DNA of 33,235 nucleotides from Sphingobacterium sp. (GTDB taxonomy: Bacteria; Bacteroidota; Bacteroidia; Sphingobacteriales; Sphingobacteriaceae). The stretch spans positions 1 to 33,235 of the forward strand of contig JASLCA010000199.1 in NCBI GenBank assembly GCA_030146225.1, written 5' to 3'. Positions within the stretch are counted from its first letter, which is position 1. Each line of letters opens with the position of its first letter. Below the pieces are notes generated by a model that was given only the letters and a program-made list of their open reading frames with translations, was not told the DNA's origin and ran no database searches. A program made the translations under genes and the position numbers. Below, piece by piece: positions 16,589 through 24,551 of the stretch.

Positions 16589-18517
16589 ATGCAAGTAGAG
16601 GCAGGTCCACTATTACAAAAGATAAACTATCCATCCGATTTAAAGCATTTAAAAGGGAAGGAGCTAGAAGAGCTATGTACTGAACTCAGACAATTCATTA
16701 TAGATATTGTCTCGGTTAATGGAGGTCATTTCGCTGCTAGTTTAGGTGTTGTAGAGTTAACTGTAGCATTACATCATGCGCTTAACACACCTTACGATCA
16801 AATTATCTTTGATGTAGGACATCAGGCTTACGGCCATAAAATATTAACAGGGAGAAGAGAGGTATTTCATACAAACCGATTATTGGGAGGGATTTCAGGC
16901 TTTCCAAAACGCGGCGAAAGTGATTATGACACCTTTGGTGTAGGGCACTCTTCTACTTCCATTTCAGCCGCCTTAGGCATGGCTGTGGCTTCTGAATATA
17001 AAGGAGAGACAGACAGGCAACACGTGGCTATTATTGGGGATGGTGCATTAACAGGAGGGATGGCTTTTGAAGCCTTAAATCATGCGGGCATAGAAAAGTC
17101 CAACTTATTGGTTATCCTAAATGATAATTGTATGTCTATTGACCCCAATGTGGGTGCGATGAAGGAATACCTGACAAGTATTACCACCTCTAAAAGCTAT
17201 AATAAGTTTAGGGATGAGCTGATAGCGGTCTTAACCAAGATTTCAAAAAATGGTCCCAATGCCTATGGCTGGGCCAAGAAGCTAGAGCAGAGTATTAAGG
17301 GAACCCTCTTAAAAAATGCCAATCTATTTGAATCCTTAAACTTTAGATATTTTGGACCAGTAGATGGTCATGATGTCAATAAATTGGCAAAGACCATTGA
17401 AGATCTAAAGCATATCCCAGGCCCGAAACTATTACATGTCGTTACTGTAAAAGGAAAAGGCTATGCATTAGCTGAAAAGGATCAAACTACATGGCATGCT
17501 CCTGGTCTTTTTGACAAGATAACTGGAGAAATAAAGAAATCCGTCTCCGACAAGCCAAAACCACCTAAGTTTCAGGATGTATTTGGCCATAGTCTGGTAG
17601 AGTTGGCAGAGCAGAATGATAAAATTATGGGGATTACGCCGGCCATGCCGTCGGGATCTTCAATGAATATTATGATGAAGGCCATGCCAAATCGAGCTTT
17701 TGATGTAGGCATTGCTGAGCAGCACGCAGTAACCTTTAGTGCTGGCCTGGCCACACAAGGCTTGGTGCCCTTCTGTAATATCTACTCTTCCTTTATGCAG
17801 CGGGCCTATGATCAAGTAATTCATGATGTGGCCCTGCAAAAGCTAAATGTAGTATTCTGCTTGGATAGAGCAGGGGTTGTAGGTGCCGATGGACCTACGC
17901 ATCATGGAGCCTACGATATCTCCTTTATGCGTTGTATTCCAAATATGGTTGTCTCTTCGCCCATGAATGAGGAGGAGCTCCGAAACTTGATGTATACTGC
18001 TCAACTTCCGGATCAAGGTCCCTTTGTTATTCGCTATCCGAGAGGAAATGGGGTGATGGTCGACTGGAAGCGTCCCTTCCAAGCCATTAAGATCGGTGAG
18101 GGCCGTAAGCTAAGAGACGGAGAAGAGGTTGCTATACTAAGTCTTGGTGCGATAGGCAATGAAGCCGTAGCGGCCATTAAAACACTTAATGAGGAGGGAA
18201 TACACCCAGCTCATTACGATATGCGTTTTGCAAAGCCTTTGGACCTTGAATTACTGCATGAGGTCTTCCGTAAGTTTAAAAAAGTAATTACCATAGAAGA
18301 CGGATCATTAATGGGAGGCTTTGGCTCAGCCATACTGGAGTTTATGGTCGATCAAAACTATCACGCAACAGTTGTACGCTTAGGCATAGCCGATGAGATT
18401 GTAGAGCATGGCGAACAGCAGGAACTCTGGAAAATCTGTGGTTATGATGCAAGTGGAATCATCGCTGAAGTGAAAAAGCTGACGCAGGGGATTAAAACAG
18501 ACAGTATGGTCTCATAA
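16589..18517 (+). CDS. dxs: 1-deoxy-D-xylulose-5-phosphate synthase
   Basis: Dxs joins pyruvate and glyceraldehyde 3-phosphate with thiamine diphosphate, the first step of the MEP isoprenoid pathway. The product from the ATG at 16589 has 642 residues, a normal length. The thiamine diphosphate/magnesium motif is GDGALTGG (150-157) through LNDNCMSIDPNVG. VGHSSTSISAALGMA precedes it. The catalytic glutamate is E377 in DVGIAEQHAVTFSAGLA, followed by DRAGVVGADGPTHHGAYD and the transketolase C-terminal domain (EDGSLMGGFGSAILEF). The reading frame is open from 16523, but the extra 22 residues (MPILFCSLTNKSL...) are not typical. The gene ends at a terminator, upstream of the dnaA promoter region. Confidence 0.97.
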   Translation: MQVEAGPLLQKINYPSDLKHLKGKELEELCTELRQFIIDIVSVNGGHFAASLGVVELTVALHHALNTPYDQIIFDVGHQAYGHKILTGRREVFHTNRLLGGISGFPKRGESDYDTFGVGHSSTSISAALGMAVASEYKGETDRQHVAIIGDGALTGGMAFEALNHAGIEKSNLLVILNDNCMSIDPNVGAMKEYLTSITTSKSYNKFRDELIAVLTKISKNGPNAYGWAKKLEQSIKGTLLKNANLFESLNFRYFGPVDGHDVNKLAKTIEDLKHIPGPKLLHVVTVKGKGYALAEKDQTTWHAPGLFDKITGEIKKSVSDKPKPPKFQDVFGHSLVELAEQNDKIMGITPAMPSGSSMNIMMKAMPNRAFDVGIAEQHAVTFSAGLATQGLVPFCNIYSSFMQRAYDQVIHDVALQKLNVVFCLDRAGVVGADGPTHHGAYDISFMRCIPNMVVSSPMNEEELRNLMYTAQLPDQGPFVIRYPRGNGVMVDWKRPFQAIKIGEGRKLRDGEEVAILSLGAIGNEAVAAIKTLNEEGIHPAHYDMRFAKPLDLELLHEVFRKFKKVITIEDGSLMGGFGSAILEFMVDQNYHATVVRLGIADEIVEHGEQQELWKICGYDASGIIAEVKKLTQGIKTDSMVS

Positions 18518-18540
18518 TATACCTCAAACGAAAATAATTT

Positions 18541-18572
18541 AAGGAAGAATTTAAAAGTTCTTCCTTTTTTTT
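18541..18572 (+). terminator. Rho-independent terminator after dxs
   Basis: AAGGAAGAA (18541-18549) pairs with TTCTTCCTT (18558-18566) around an eight-base loop and is followed by an unbroken T-run. It starts 23 bases after the dxs stop codon. Confidence 0.85.
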
Positions 18573-18885
18573 GTTTTTAATCTGTATATTTAGAAAGAAG
18601 TTGGATTCAATAGTTATCCACACTGATAAGCCGAGATTAGTCAAAAGAGTTAGAAAAGCCAATTCTTGCAAGTCAACATGAGCAATGTGGATAAATATGA
18701 AAAGTTAAACTTTAGCCTGCTAAAATAGCTGCTAAAAACCGCTAAGTTATTGATAGATAATGTGCTTGGTTTTTTTTGATATTTTAGTTTTTTAACTCAG
18801 AATTTTTTGTCATCTTCGTCTTTAGAGAAAGTTATAAACAATTTTTTTGTCGAATATTGGTTTTCAAGTTATTAACAATTTAGGA
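18573..18885 (+). promoter_or_regulatory. dnaA upstream region with two DnaA boxes
   Basis: This gap of about 310 bases has no recognisable gene. It carries two perfect DnaA boxes in opposite orientation, TTATCCACA at 18614-18622 (+) and TGTGGATAA at 18686-18694 (-), 63 bases apart. AT-rich DNA follows up to dnaA. No clear TAnnTTTG promoter could be placed. Known biology: DnaA commonly represses its own gene through such boxes. The alternative is that this region is the origin, but it has fewer boxes than the nadB-nadA gap. Confidence 0.65.
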
Positions 18886-20313
18886 ATGGAAAAAACGTGT
18901 ACAAGTGTTTGGAATAGCTGTTTGCAAATAATCAAGGACAACATCCCAGCACAAAGTTTCAAGACCTGGTTCGAGCCAGTCAAGGCCGTCGGGCTAAATG
19001 AAAACGTTTTAACTATTCAAGTACCTTCGGTCTTCTTTTATGAATGGCTCGAAGAACATTATGTAGGTATTTTACGTAAGACGATTAAGAAATTTTTGGG
19101 GGAACAGGGGCGCTTAGAGTATAATATCATCGTAGATAAATCATCAGCAAATACACCTTATACCACAAACATTCCTTCGAATGGAAATGGAGCAGAAGGA
19201 AAGAAGCAGTCTATTCCAGTTCCAGTGGCATTGAATAAGAATATCAAAAATCCTTTTGTTATTCCAGGGCTTAAAAAATTGCAAGTTGATCCGCAATTAA
19301 ATCACCACTACACCTTTGAAAATTTTATCGAGGGCGAGTGTAATCGTTTGGCGCGTTCAGCAGGTTTTGCTGTGGCAAACAAGCCAGGAGGTACATCCTT
19401 CAACCCTTTGATGATTTACGGAGACGTAGGTTTAGGTAAAACACACCTTGCGCAAGCAATAGGGAATGAAATTAAGAAGAATCTTTCTGACAAGCTCGTT
19501 ATCTATGTGTCCTGTGAGAAGTTCTGTCAGCAGTTTGTGGACTCCTTAAAAAACAATACCATCAATGACTTTGTAAACTTTTACCAAGCCATGGATGTTA
19601 TTATTATGGATGACGTACACAACTTTGCAGGGAAAGAGAAGACGCAGGATATTTTCTTCCACATTTTCAACCATTTACACCAATCTGGAAAGCAGATTAT
19701 CCTTACCTCAGATAAGCCACCAAAGGACTTATCGGGCTTAGAGGAGCGTCTGTTAAGCCGATTCAAATGGGGTTTATCTGCAGATATTCAGATTCCAGAC
19801 TTGGAAACAAGGATGGCAATTTTGAAAAAGAAGATGTATTCAGACGGAATTGAATTGCCAGAGAATGTTGTAGAGTATGTTGCAACTCAGATTGATAATA
19901 GTGTACGTGAGTTGGAGGGTGCTATGGTTTCCTTGCTGGCTCAATCTACCCTAAACAAGAAAGACATAGATCTAAACTTGGCCAAGTCCATGTTAAAGAA
20001 CTTTGTTAAGAATACCCATAAGGAAATATCTATGGAGTATATCCAAAAGCTGGTTTGTGAGTATTTTGAAGTCCCAGTAGAGATGGTGAAGTCAAAGGTT
20101 CGTAAGCGTGAAATTGTACAGGCTAGACAGATCTCCATGTACCTGGCTAAGAATCATACAAAGTCATCGCTAAAGTCCATCGGGAGTTTCTTCGGTGGCA
20201 GAGATCACTCTACTGTAATCTATGCCTGTCAGACTGTAGAAGACCTAATTGAGACAGATAAGAAGTTTAAGACTTATGTTCAAGATATACAGAAGAAATT
20301 AAAAACCTCTTAA
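18886..20313 (+). CDS. dnaA: Chromosomal replication initiator protein DnaA
   Basis: DnaA binds 9-bp boxes at oriC, oligomerises with ATP and opens the DNA. The 475-residue product shows domain I (CLQIIKDNIPAQSFKTWFEPVKAVGL), a linker of about 60 residues, and the AAA+ domain with Walker A GDVGLGKT (179-186) and Walker B IIMDDVH (D242, D243). Also present are GKEKTQDIFFHIFNHLHQ, sensor motifs, and domain IV with the DNA-binding signature GGRDHSTVIYA (from residue 437). The frame is open from 18847, but the ATG at 18886, preceded by a short AGGA, gives the typical start MEKTCTSVWNSCL. Two DnaA boxes upstream suggest autoregulation, and two terminator hairpins follow. Confidence 0.98.
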   Translation: MEKTCTSVWNSCLQIIKDNIPAQSFKTWFEPVKAVGLNENVLTIQVPSVFFYEWLEEHYVGILRKTIKKFLGEQGRLEYNIIVDKSSANTPYTTNIPSNGNGAEGKKQSIPVPVALNKNIKNPFVIPGLKKLQVDPQLNHHYTFENFIEGECNRLARSAGFAVANKPGGTSFNPLMIYGDVGLGKTHLAQAIGNEIKKNLSDKLVIYVSCEKFCQQFVDSLKNNTINDFVNFYQAMDVIIMDDVHNFAGKEKTQDIFFHIFNHLHQSGKQIILTSDKPPKDLSGLEERLLSRFKWGLSADIQIPDLETRMAILKKKMYSDGIELPENVVEYVATQIDNSVRELEGAMVSLLAQSTLNKKDIDLNLAKSMLKNFVKNTHKEISMEYIQKLVCEYFEVPVEMVKSKVRKREIVQARQISMYLAKNHTKSSLKSIGSFFGGRDHSTVIYACQTVEDLIETDKKFKTYVQDIQKKLKTS

Positions 20314-20335
20314 GCAAGATTCTTGCTTAATTTTT
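20310..20335 (+). terminator. Terminator hairpin overlapping the dnaA stop codon
   Basis: TTAAGCAAGA and TCTTGCTTAA form an inverted repeat (20310-20330) followed by five Ts. The dnaA TAA (20311-20313) lies in the left arm. A second hairpin follows within 15 bases. Confidence 0.65.
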
Positions 20336-20342
20336 GAATGTG

Positions 20343-20374
20343 AAAAGCGAAGACAGCAAATCTTCGCTTTTTTT
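20343..20374 (+). terminator. Second rho-independent terminator after dnaA
   Basis: AAAAGCGAAGA (20343-20353) pairs perfectly with TCTTCGCTTTT (20361-20371) around a seven-base loop, and the T-run continues to 20374. Confidence 0.88.
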
Positions 20375-20393
20375 ATGGCCCAGATCAGGCTGC

Positions 20394-20427
20394 AAAAAAA
20401 ATGGTGGAATCACTTTGGATCCCACCA
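20394..20427 (-). terminator. Terminator for the small LTxxQ protein gene
   Basis: Read on the - strand, TGGTGGGATC pairs with GATTCCACCA with one mismatch around a six-base loop, followed by eight Ts (the A-run at 20394-20401). It lies about 70 bases beyond the stop codon of the gene at 20496-20888. Confidence 0.75.
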
Positions 20428-20495
20428 CTCACTTACTAAATGTTCCTAATTGAATAGGCATGAACTAAGCAAATCAAATTGCTTACGCATTGTTC

Positions 20496-20888
20496 TTATT
20501 GTTGTTGTTCTTCTTGTTGTTCTTCAGTCTTAGCCGGCGCTGCTGGAGCTTCTTCTTTTACTCGTTCAGCCACGATCTTAGCAAAGATTTCCTTTTGCTC
20601 ATCAGACAGTTTTTCTGCAACTTGTGCGTCCGTATGTTCCTGAACTTTGTTTAGTGTTTCTGCAATTATTTCAGGAGATAGCGTCGCATCAGCTTTAACT
20701 GCTGCTTTGGTTTGTTCACCTTCTAAAACGAAATCAAAAACGGTTTTCTGTTGATCTTCGGTCAATGTCAGTTTTTCAGTTAACGCTACTGTTTCCTGTT
20801 TTGCTTTATCTTCAGGGTTTACGGCTTGTGCGAATGTTAATGTTGCTGCAAATAATAAGCTGATACCTGTTAAAAATAACTTTTTCAT
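20496..20888 (-). CDS. Small secreted LTxxQ (Spy/CpxP-like) protein
   Basis: A 130-residue exported helical protein. A signal peptide (residues 1-20, ending LTFAQA) is followed by two LTxxQ-type motifs, LTEDQ at 42-46 and LSDEQ at 94-98, exactly 52 residues apart. This is the hallmark of the Spy/CpxP periplasmic stress protein and chaperone group. The last 18 residues are low-complexity, rich in Ala, Pro, Glu and Gln (EEQQEEQQQ). Predicted coiled helices and many charged residues agree with this fold. The gene next to it (21089-21472) is a broken relative with the same motif spacing. A terminator follows. Role in envelope stress is inferred from the family. Confidence 0.78.
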   Translation of the reverse strand: MKKLFLTGISLLFAATLTFAQAVNPEDKAKQETVALTEKLTLTEDQQKTVFDFVLEGEQTKAAVKADATLSPEIIAETLNKVQEHTDAQVAEKLSDEQKEIFAKIVAERVKEEAPAAPAKTEEQQEEQQQ

Positions 20889-21079
20889 GATTCTGAGTTT
20901 TAATGTTAAACCTTCTTGTACTAAATTCTTACACTAATAACAGCGATAAGGACAGGTTTATTGCCTTGATTGTATCATGTATGTTACAATTTAACGTTAC
21001 TTAACAGAATATGCCACAAAAAGGCTCTTTTCTCCGCTAAACAGCTTGTGCATTGCCTAGGCTTTTGCCAGCGACCTCT

Positions 21080-21103
21080 AAAAAAGCCCTATTTAGCGGG
21101 CTT
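21080..21103 (-). terminator. Terminator at the original end of the broken LTxxQ gene
   Basis: On the - strand AAGCCC pairs with GGGCTT around an eight-base loop, followed by a T-run. It overlaps the TAG (21089-21091) that closes the frame beyond the premature stop, supporting 21089 as the ancestral gene end. Confidence 0.6.
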
Positions 21104-21472
21104 AGCTATTCGCCTTGTATTTCGCTGCTTGTCCATTGCATCAAACTTTTCTATTTGTTCTGGGGTTAGAAAGGATTTAATCCGAGTCCGATGCTCTTAA
21201 CGCGTGTCTTGCATTTTTGCAGACCTTTCCCTTGTGGCAACCTTGGACTGTTCCCGCAATCCCTTGTTCGGGGCTGATCGTTGAAGCATATACTTGTATA
21301 TGGAGTCTTGTTGAGGACTTGTTAAATTAAGTTCCTGCTGTAGGCGTGCAACAGTCTTTTGTGCGCGTTCTACTGAGGCAGCATCTGCTTTAACCTCAAT
21401 TTGTTTTTGCTGTGCGTAGCTGAGGCTTATGCCGAGGCTCAGGCAAATTGCTAAAATTTTTATCTTCTTCAT
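21089..21472 (-). pseudogene. Small secreted LTxxQ protein interrupted by an in-frame TAA
   Basis: The ATG at 21472 opens a 91-residue frame with a signal peptide (residues 1-20, ending LSYAQ) and one LTSPQ motif (50-54), and stops at TAA 21197-21199. The same frame continues after that stop for 35 more codons (starting EHRTRIKSFLTPEQIEKF) to TAG at 21089. This supplies a second motif, LTPEQ, at codons 102-106. The spacing between motifs is 52 codons, identical to the intact neighbour at 20496-20888, and the restored length (127 residues) is close to its 130. A terminator overlaps the distal stop. A single nonsense change, with no indel, explains this. A sequencing error, or function of the shortened form, cannot be excluded. 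Confidence 0.75.
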
Positions 21473-21568
21473 AACAACTGTGTTTTATATAGCAAGTAAA
21501 ATACGAGGTATTTTCTTAAGTCTTTGCTAGTCACGCTGTTATTTAGGGAATATTAACAGTAATTTATA

Positions 21569-22612
21569 CTAATTAACAGTTTGGGGCTGTGCGAAGGCTT
21601 TTAGAATAAGGGATTCAAAAAGCTGCTGCTGCTCGAATTTTATCGCTAGCGTAATTGGGATATAGAACACGGGGTTCCGCGTATAGAAGTCCGTATTTAG
21701 GCGTTGAAAATCCTTCTCTGTGGTCAAGATAATCTTATTCCTGCTGCTTAAAGCATCAAAGCTACCCTGTATATGCTGCAGGTCTTTTTCAGTAAAGTGA
21801 TGATGATCCGGATAGCTCATAGCGTGGATGCTGGCAACCTTACTTTGTATAAATTCTTGTAGCGGCTTTGGCTTGGCAATCCCAGTTAGGAGTAGTACAC
21901 TTAGCTCTGATAGCTCATCTAACTGTAGCTTTTGGCCGAAGGCATCCAGTAGGCTGGCATAGTTGATGCCCGAAAAGAAGACTTGAGCCTTACTATGCTG
22001 GGCAAGCCTAGCGGTAATGGAAAAGCGATCCTGCGTGCTTACCAGGGCAGGGGACTTCGTAATTACAATAATATTAGCTCTGCGACTCTCCATCAAGGAA
22101 TCCCTAAAGTTGCCTGTAGGCAGGCTTATAATAGGTCTTTGTAATGAATCAAAATCAATAAGTAAGATGGAAAAGCTAGGCTTTAACTGCCGATGTTGAA
22201 AGGCATCATCTAAGAGTATTGCATCATGTGTAGGCCTGAGCTTTTCTACCGCAAAGACTCTATTTTCAGAAACCACTACGGTATTGCTGGGAAACTTTCT
22301 TTTAATCTGTAGGGGCTCATCTCCAACCTCCTGGGTCAAGGAGCTCGTTTCTACATAGCGGAAGCCCTTGGTCTTACGACCATAGCCCCGACTTAATACC
22401 GCTACCTTGGACTTCCCCGCTAGAATACGTAAGATGTATTCGGTCATTGGGCTTTTGCCAGTGCCACCTACGGCAAGATTGCCGACAACGACCACAGGAA
22501 GATCGAAGCCTTGACTTTTTAAAATACCAAAATCATACAATCGATTCCGAAGCCATGTAATACAGGCATAAATTACGGAGACTGGGAGCAAGAGCCAGCG
22601 CAGCAGTAGCAT
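21569..22612 (-). CDS. lpxK: Tetraacyldisaccharide 4'-kinase LpxK
   Basis: LpxK phosphorylates the 4' position of the lipid A disaccharide at the inner membrane. The 347-residue product has a hydrophobic N-terminal membrane-associating helix (residues 1-21), the Walker A motif GGTGKSP (49-55), SRGYGRKTKG near 74-83, the catalytic region LLDDAFQHRQL near 134, and a C-terminal LTTEKDFQRL motif. Length and motifs match the family. The ATG lies two bases after the gldH stop codon, so translation is probably coupled in the holB-ricT-gldH-lpxK group. Its presence confirms an outer membrane with lipid A. Confidence 0.95.
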   Translation of the reverse strand: MLLLRWLLLPVSVIYACITWLRNRLYDFGILKSQGFDLPVVVVGNLAVGGTGKSPMTEYILRILAGKSKVAVLSRGYGRKTKGFRYVETSSLTQEVGDEPLQIKRKFPSNTVVVSENRVFAVEKLRPTHDAILLDDAFQHRQLKPSFSILLIDFDSLQRPIISLPTGNFRDSLMESRRANIIVITKSPALVSTQDRFSITARLAQHSKAQVFFSGINYASLLDAFGQKLQLDELSELSVLLLTGIAKPKPLQEFIQSKVASIHAMSYPDHHHFTEKDLQHIQGSFDALSSRNKIILTTEKDFQRLNTDFYTRNPVFYIPITLAIKFEQQQLFESLILKAFAQPQTVN

Positions 22613-22614
22613 GA

Positions 22615-23079
22615 TTATTTCTTTACAAGCTTAATCCCAACATCAGAAATATGCTTGAGGGGATTTTCGCGCATATTTTGTTCTATAGCAAAGGTATAAA
22701 CCCCAGTGTCTGGAAAGACAAGGTCTTTTTTAACCATAATTTCGTTAAAATAGAGGTTGCCGGCATTTTTACCTATCCAGCGACCATCTAATTCGGCGAG
22801 CTTGGCCTCATAGCGAAAGGCGCTGTCTAACAGTTGTGGACCTTTGAGGTGCAGTAGGAAAAACAGGTTGGAATAATTGTATTCTGCGGTATGCCGAGCA
22901 TTTATATAGACGTCGTACTTCGCTTTATTGTCCGCGATCTTAACTTCAAAGGAAGGCTTGTCTTGATAGGACCAGCTTCGGTTAACAAGGGCCGTATAGG
23001 TCTCATAAAAGTTCGCCTGATGACAGGCGACAAATAAGAATAAAAGGCAGTACGGGAAAAGCTGAAGCATCTTTTTCAT
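22615..23079 (-). CDS. gldH: Gliding motility lipoprotein GldH
   Basis: GldH is a lipoprotein first defined as needed for gliding in Flavobacterium and widely found in Bacteroidota, including non-gliders. From the ATG at 23079 the product has 154 residues. Residues 1-18 are a lipoprotein signal peptide with lipobox FVAC (C19). The mature region contains the family pattern TAEYNYSNLFFLLHLKGP and ends with the ENPLKHISDVGIKLVKK segment typical of GldH. An upstream in-frame ATG at 23112 would place eleven residues (MLKPIKQKYFR) before the signal peptide and is less likely. Other gld genes are absent from the window, so the function here may not be gliding. Confidence 0.85.
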   Translation of the reverse strand: MKKMLQLFPYCLLFLFVACHQANFYETYTALVNRSWSYQDKPSFEVKIADNKAKYDVYINARHTAEYNYSNLFFLLHLKGPQLLDSAFRYEAKLAELDGRWIGKNAGNLYFNEIMVKKDLVFPDTGVYTFAIEQNMRENPLKHISDVGIKLVKK

Positions 23080-23148
23080 TCTAAAATACTTTTGTTTTAT
23101 AGGCTTAAGCAATAACCTAAAGATTATAAAGGCTAATGGCTAATATCA

Positions 23149-23187
23149 AATAGCACCGTCTAAAGGTTTCCTCCAGACAGTGCTATT
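23149..23187 (-). terminator. Imperfect hairpin between ricT and gldH
   Basis: The arms AATAGCACCGTCT and AGACAGTGCTATT pair over 13 positions with one C-A mismatch around a 13-base loop, 14 bases beyond the ricT stop codon. Only a short T-run follows on the - strand, so it may act as an attenuator or RNA-stability hairpin rather than a full terminator. Confidence 0.45.
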
Positions 23188-23200
23188 GTTTATGACTTAA

Positions 23201-24541
23201 TTAAGAGTCTTCTTTTTTATTGTCTGAAGACCTTCCTTTATTTCTATTCTTGTTTCTATTGAAACGTTTTTTCGGCTTATTTTCACCAGCAGCTTTCTCC
23301 CCATCGGGCTTAGCTACAGCGGCAGGCTCCTTGGCTTCTGCTTTTGGGCTTTCAGCTCTTCTGTTGTCTGTAGCTGTGTCAGACTTTGGTCTAGGCTTCT
23401 TGCGTTTACGCTTTTTGTTTTTGTCATCCAAGCGGGTTAAAGAATCCTGCCCAACCACATTCTCATAATCATGAGAAATAGGCTTTTGAACCTCTTCAAT
23501 CTCTACGCTTGTAAATAGTTCGGCAGGCTTTCTACCATTCCTATTCATGTCTGCATATTCCTTAACGGTTGCAATCTCCAAAGGGATCCAGTTTTCAGCA
23601 CCTTGGTAGGAATACCACATTAGCTTCTTAAAGATATCCGTTTTTTGTAAAAAGGCAACCCCAATTTCGGTCTCTATGCGATCTACATTATTGGGAACAT
23701 CCTTTAAGGCGTCCATATAACTGTCTAGCTCAAAGTTTAAACAGCATTTCAACTTACCACATTGACCGGCAAGCTTTAAGGTGTTTAAGGATAGGTTTTG
23801 ATAGCGTGCTGCTGAGGTGGAAACTGTTTTAAAGTCTGTCAACCAGGTTGAACAGCAAAGCTCACGACCACAAGAACCCAAGCCACCTAAGCGGCTAGCC
23901 TCTTGGCGCATGCCTATCTGACGCATCTCAATCCGAATCCGAAAGGACTCGGCCATACGTTTGATCAATTCCCGGAAATCCACCCGGCCTTCTGCTGTAT
24001 AGTAGAAGGTCGCCTTGGTCTTATCCCCTTGATAATCTACATCAGAAATCTTCATGGACAAGCCTAATTCTAAGGCTAAGTTTCGAGCCCTATGCATGGT
24101 TTCCCACTCCAGGTCTTTAGCCGCATTAAACTTGGTCACATCTGATTCACTAGCCTTGCGGTAGATCTTCTTTAGTACCGAATCAGGATCTACGTTGTTT
24201 TTCTTCAATTGAAGTCTAACCAATTCGCCTGTTAGCGACACGTGTCCTATATCATAACCTCCTGTGGAGGGTTCTACAGCAATCATTTCACCCATCTCTA
24301 GGTAAAGGTTGTCCGTATTTATGTAGAAATCTTTACGAGAGCCCTTAAAGCGGACTTCAACAATGTTAAAAGGTTTATAATTTGAAGGCAAATCCATGTC
24401 GGAAAGCCAATCGTATACGTCTAATTTATTACATCCGCTGGTCATGCAAGAGCCATTATCCTGGCAACCTGCAGGGGTCGCGCCTACGGTATTACTACTC
24501 GTTCCGCAACTACCTCCGGATGAGCAACTGCCACATCCCAT
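23201..24541 (-). CDS. ricT: PSP1-domain protein, RicT (YaaT) family
   Basis: The 446-residue product has the PSP1 domain (about residues 95-320) of RicT/YaaT. In Bacillus this protein forms an iron-sulfur complex with YlbF and YmcA that affects RNA processing. Cysteine motifs inside the domain are GSCGRELCCSTW and CGKLKCCLNF. The N-terminus adds six cysteines in the first 37 residues (C3, C6, C12, C26, C32, C37), and from about residue 385 the tail is highly basic, ending RFNRNKNRNKGRSSDNK, which looks RNA-binding. It starts 10 bases after holB, the same pairing as holB-yaaT in Firmicutes. YlbF and YmcA partners are not seen here, so the molecular role in this phylum is inference. Confidence 0.88.
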   Translation of the reverse strand: MGCGSCSSGGSCGTSSNTVGATPAGCQDNGSCMTSGCNKLDVYDWLSDMDLPSNYKPFNIVEVRFKGSRKDFYINTDNLYLEMGEMIAVEPSTGGYDIGHVSLTGELVRLQLKKNNVDPDSVLKKIYRKASESDVTKFNAAKDLEWETMHRARNLALELGLSMKISDVDYQGDKTKATFYYTAEGRVDFRELIKRMAESFRIRIEMRQIGMRQEASRLGGLGSCGRELCCSTWLTDFKTVSTSAARYQNLSLNTLKLAGQCGKLKCCLNFELDSYMDALKDVPNNVDRIETEIGVAFLQKTDIFKKLMWYSYQGAENWIPLEIATVKEYADMNRNGRKPAELFTSVEIEEVQKPISHDYENVVGQDSLTRLDDKNKKRKRKKPRPKSDTATDNRRAESPKAEAKEPAAVAKPDGEKAAGENKPKKRFNRNKNRNKGRSSDNKKEDS

Positions 24542-24551
24542 ATTTTATCTG

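Noticed and set aside
17021..17026. CACGTG core inside dxs as a further parS site
   Set aside because: The flanking bases (ACAGGCAA and GCTATTAT) do not match the parS arms; it is ordinary coding sequence.
20970..21200. 76-codon + strand frame between the two LTxxQ genes
   Set aside because: It lies antisense to the in-frame continuation of the broken LTxxQ gene, which has a recognisable motif and terminator; this frame has none.
23220..23468. 82-codon open frame on the + strand opposite the ricT tail
   Set aside because: It is the antisense of the Lys/Arg-rich tail, giving a low-complexity Phe/Leu/Ser sequence; ricT is clearly the real gene.
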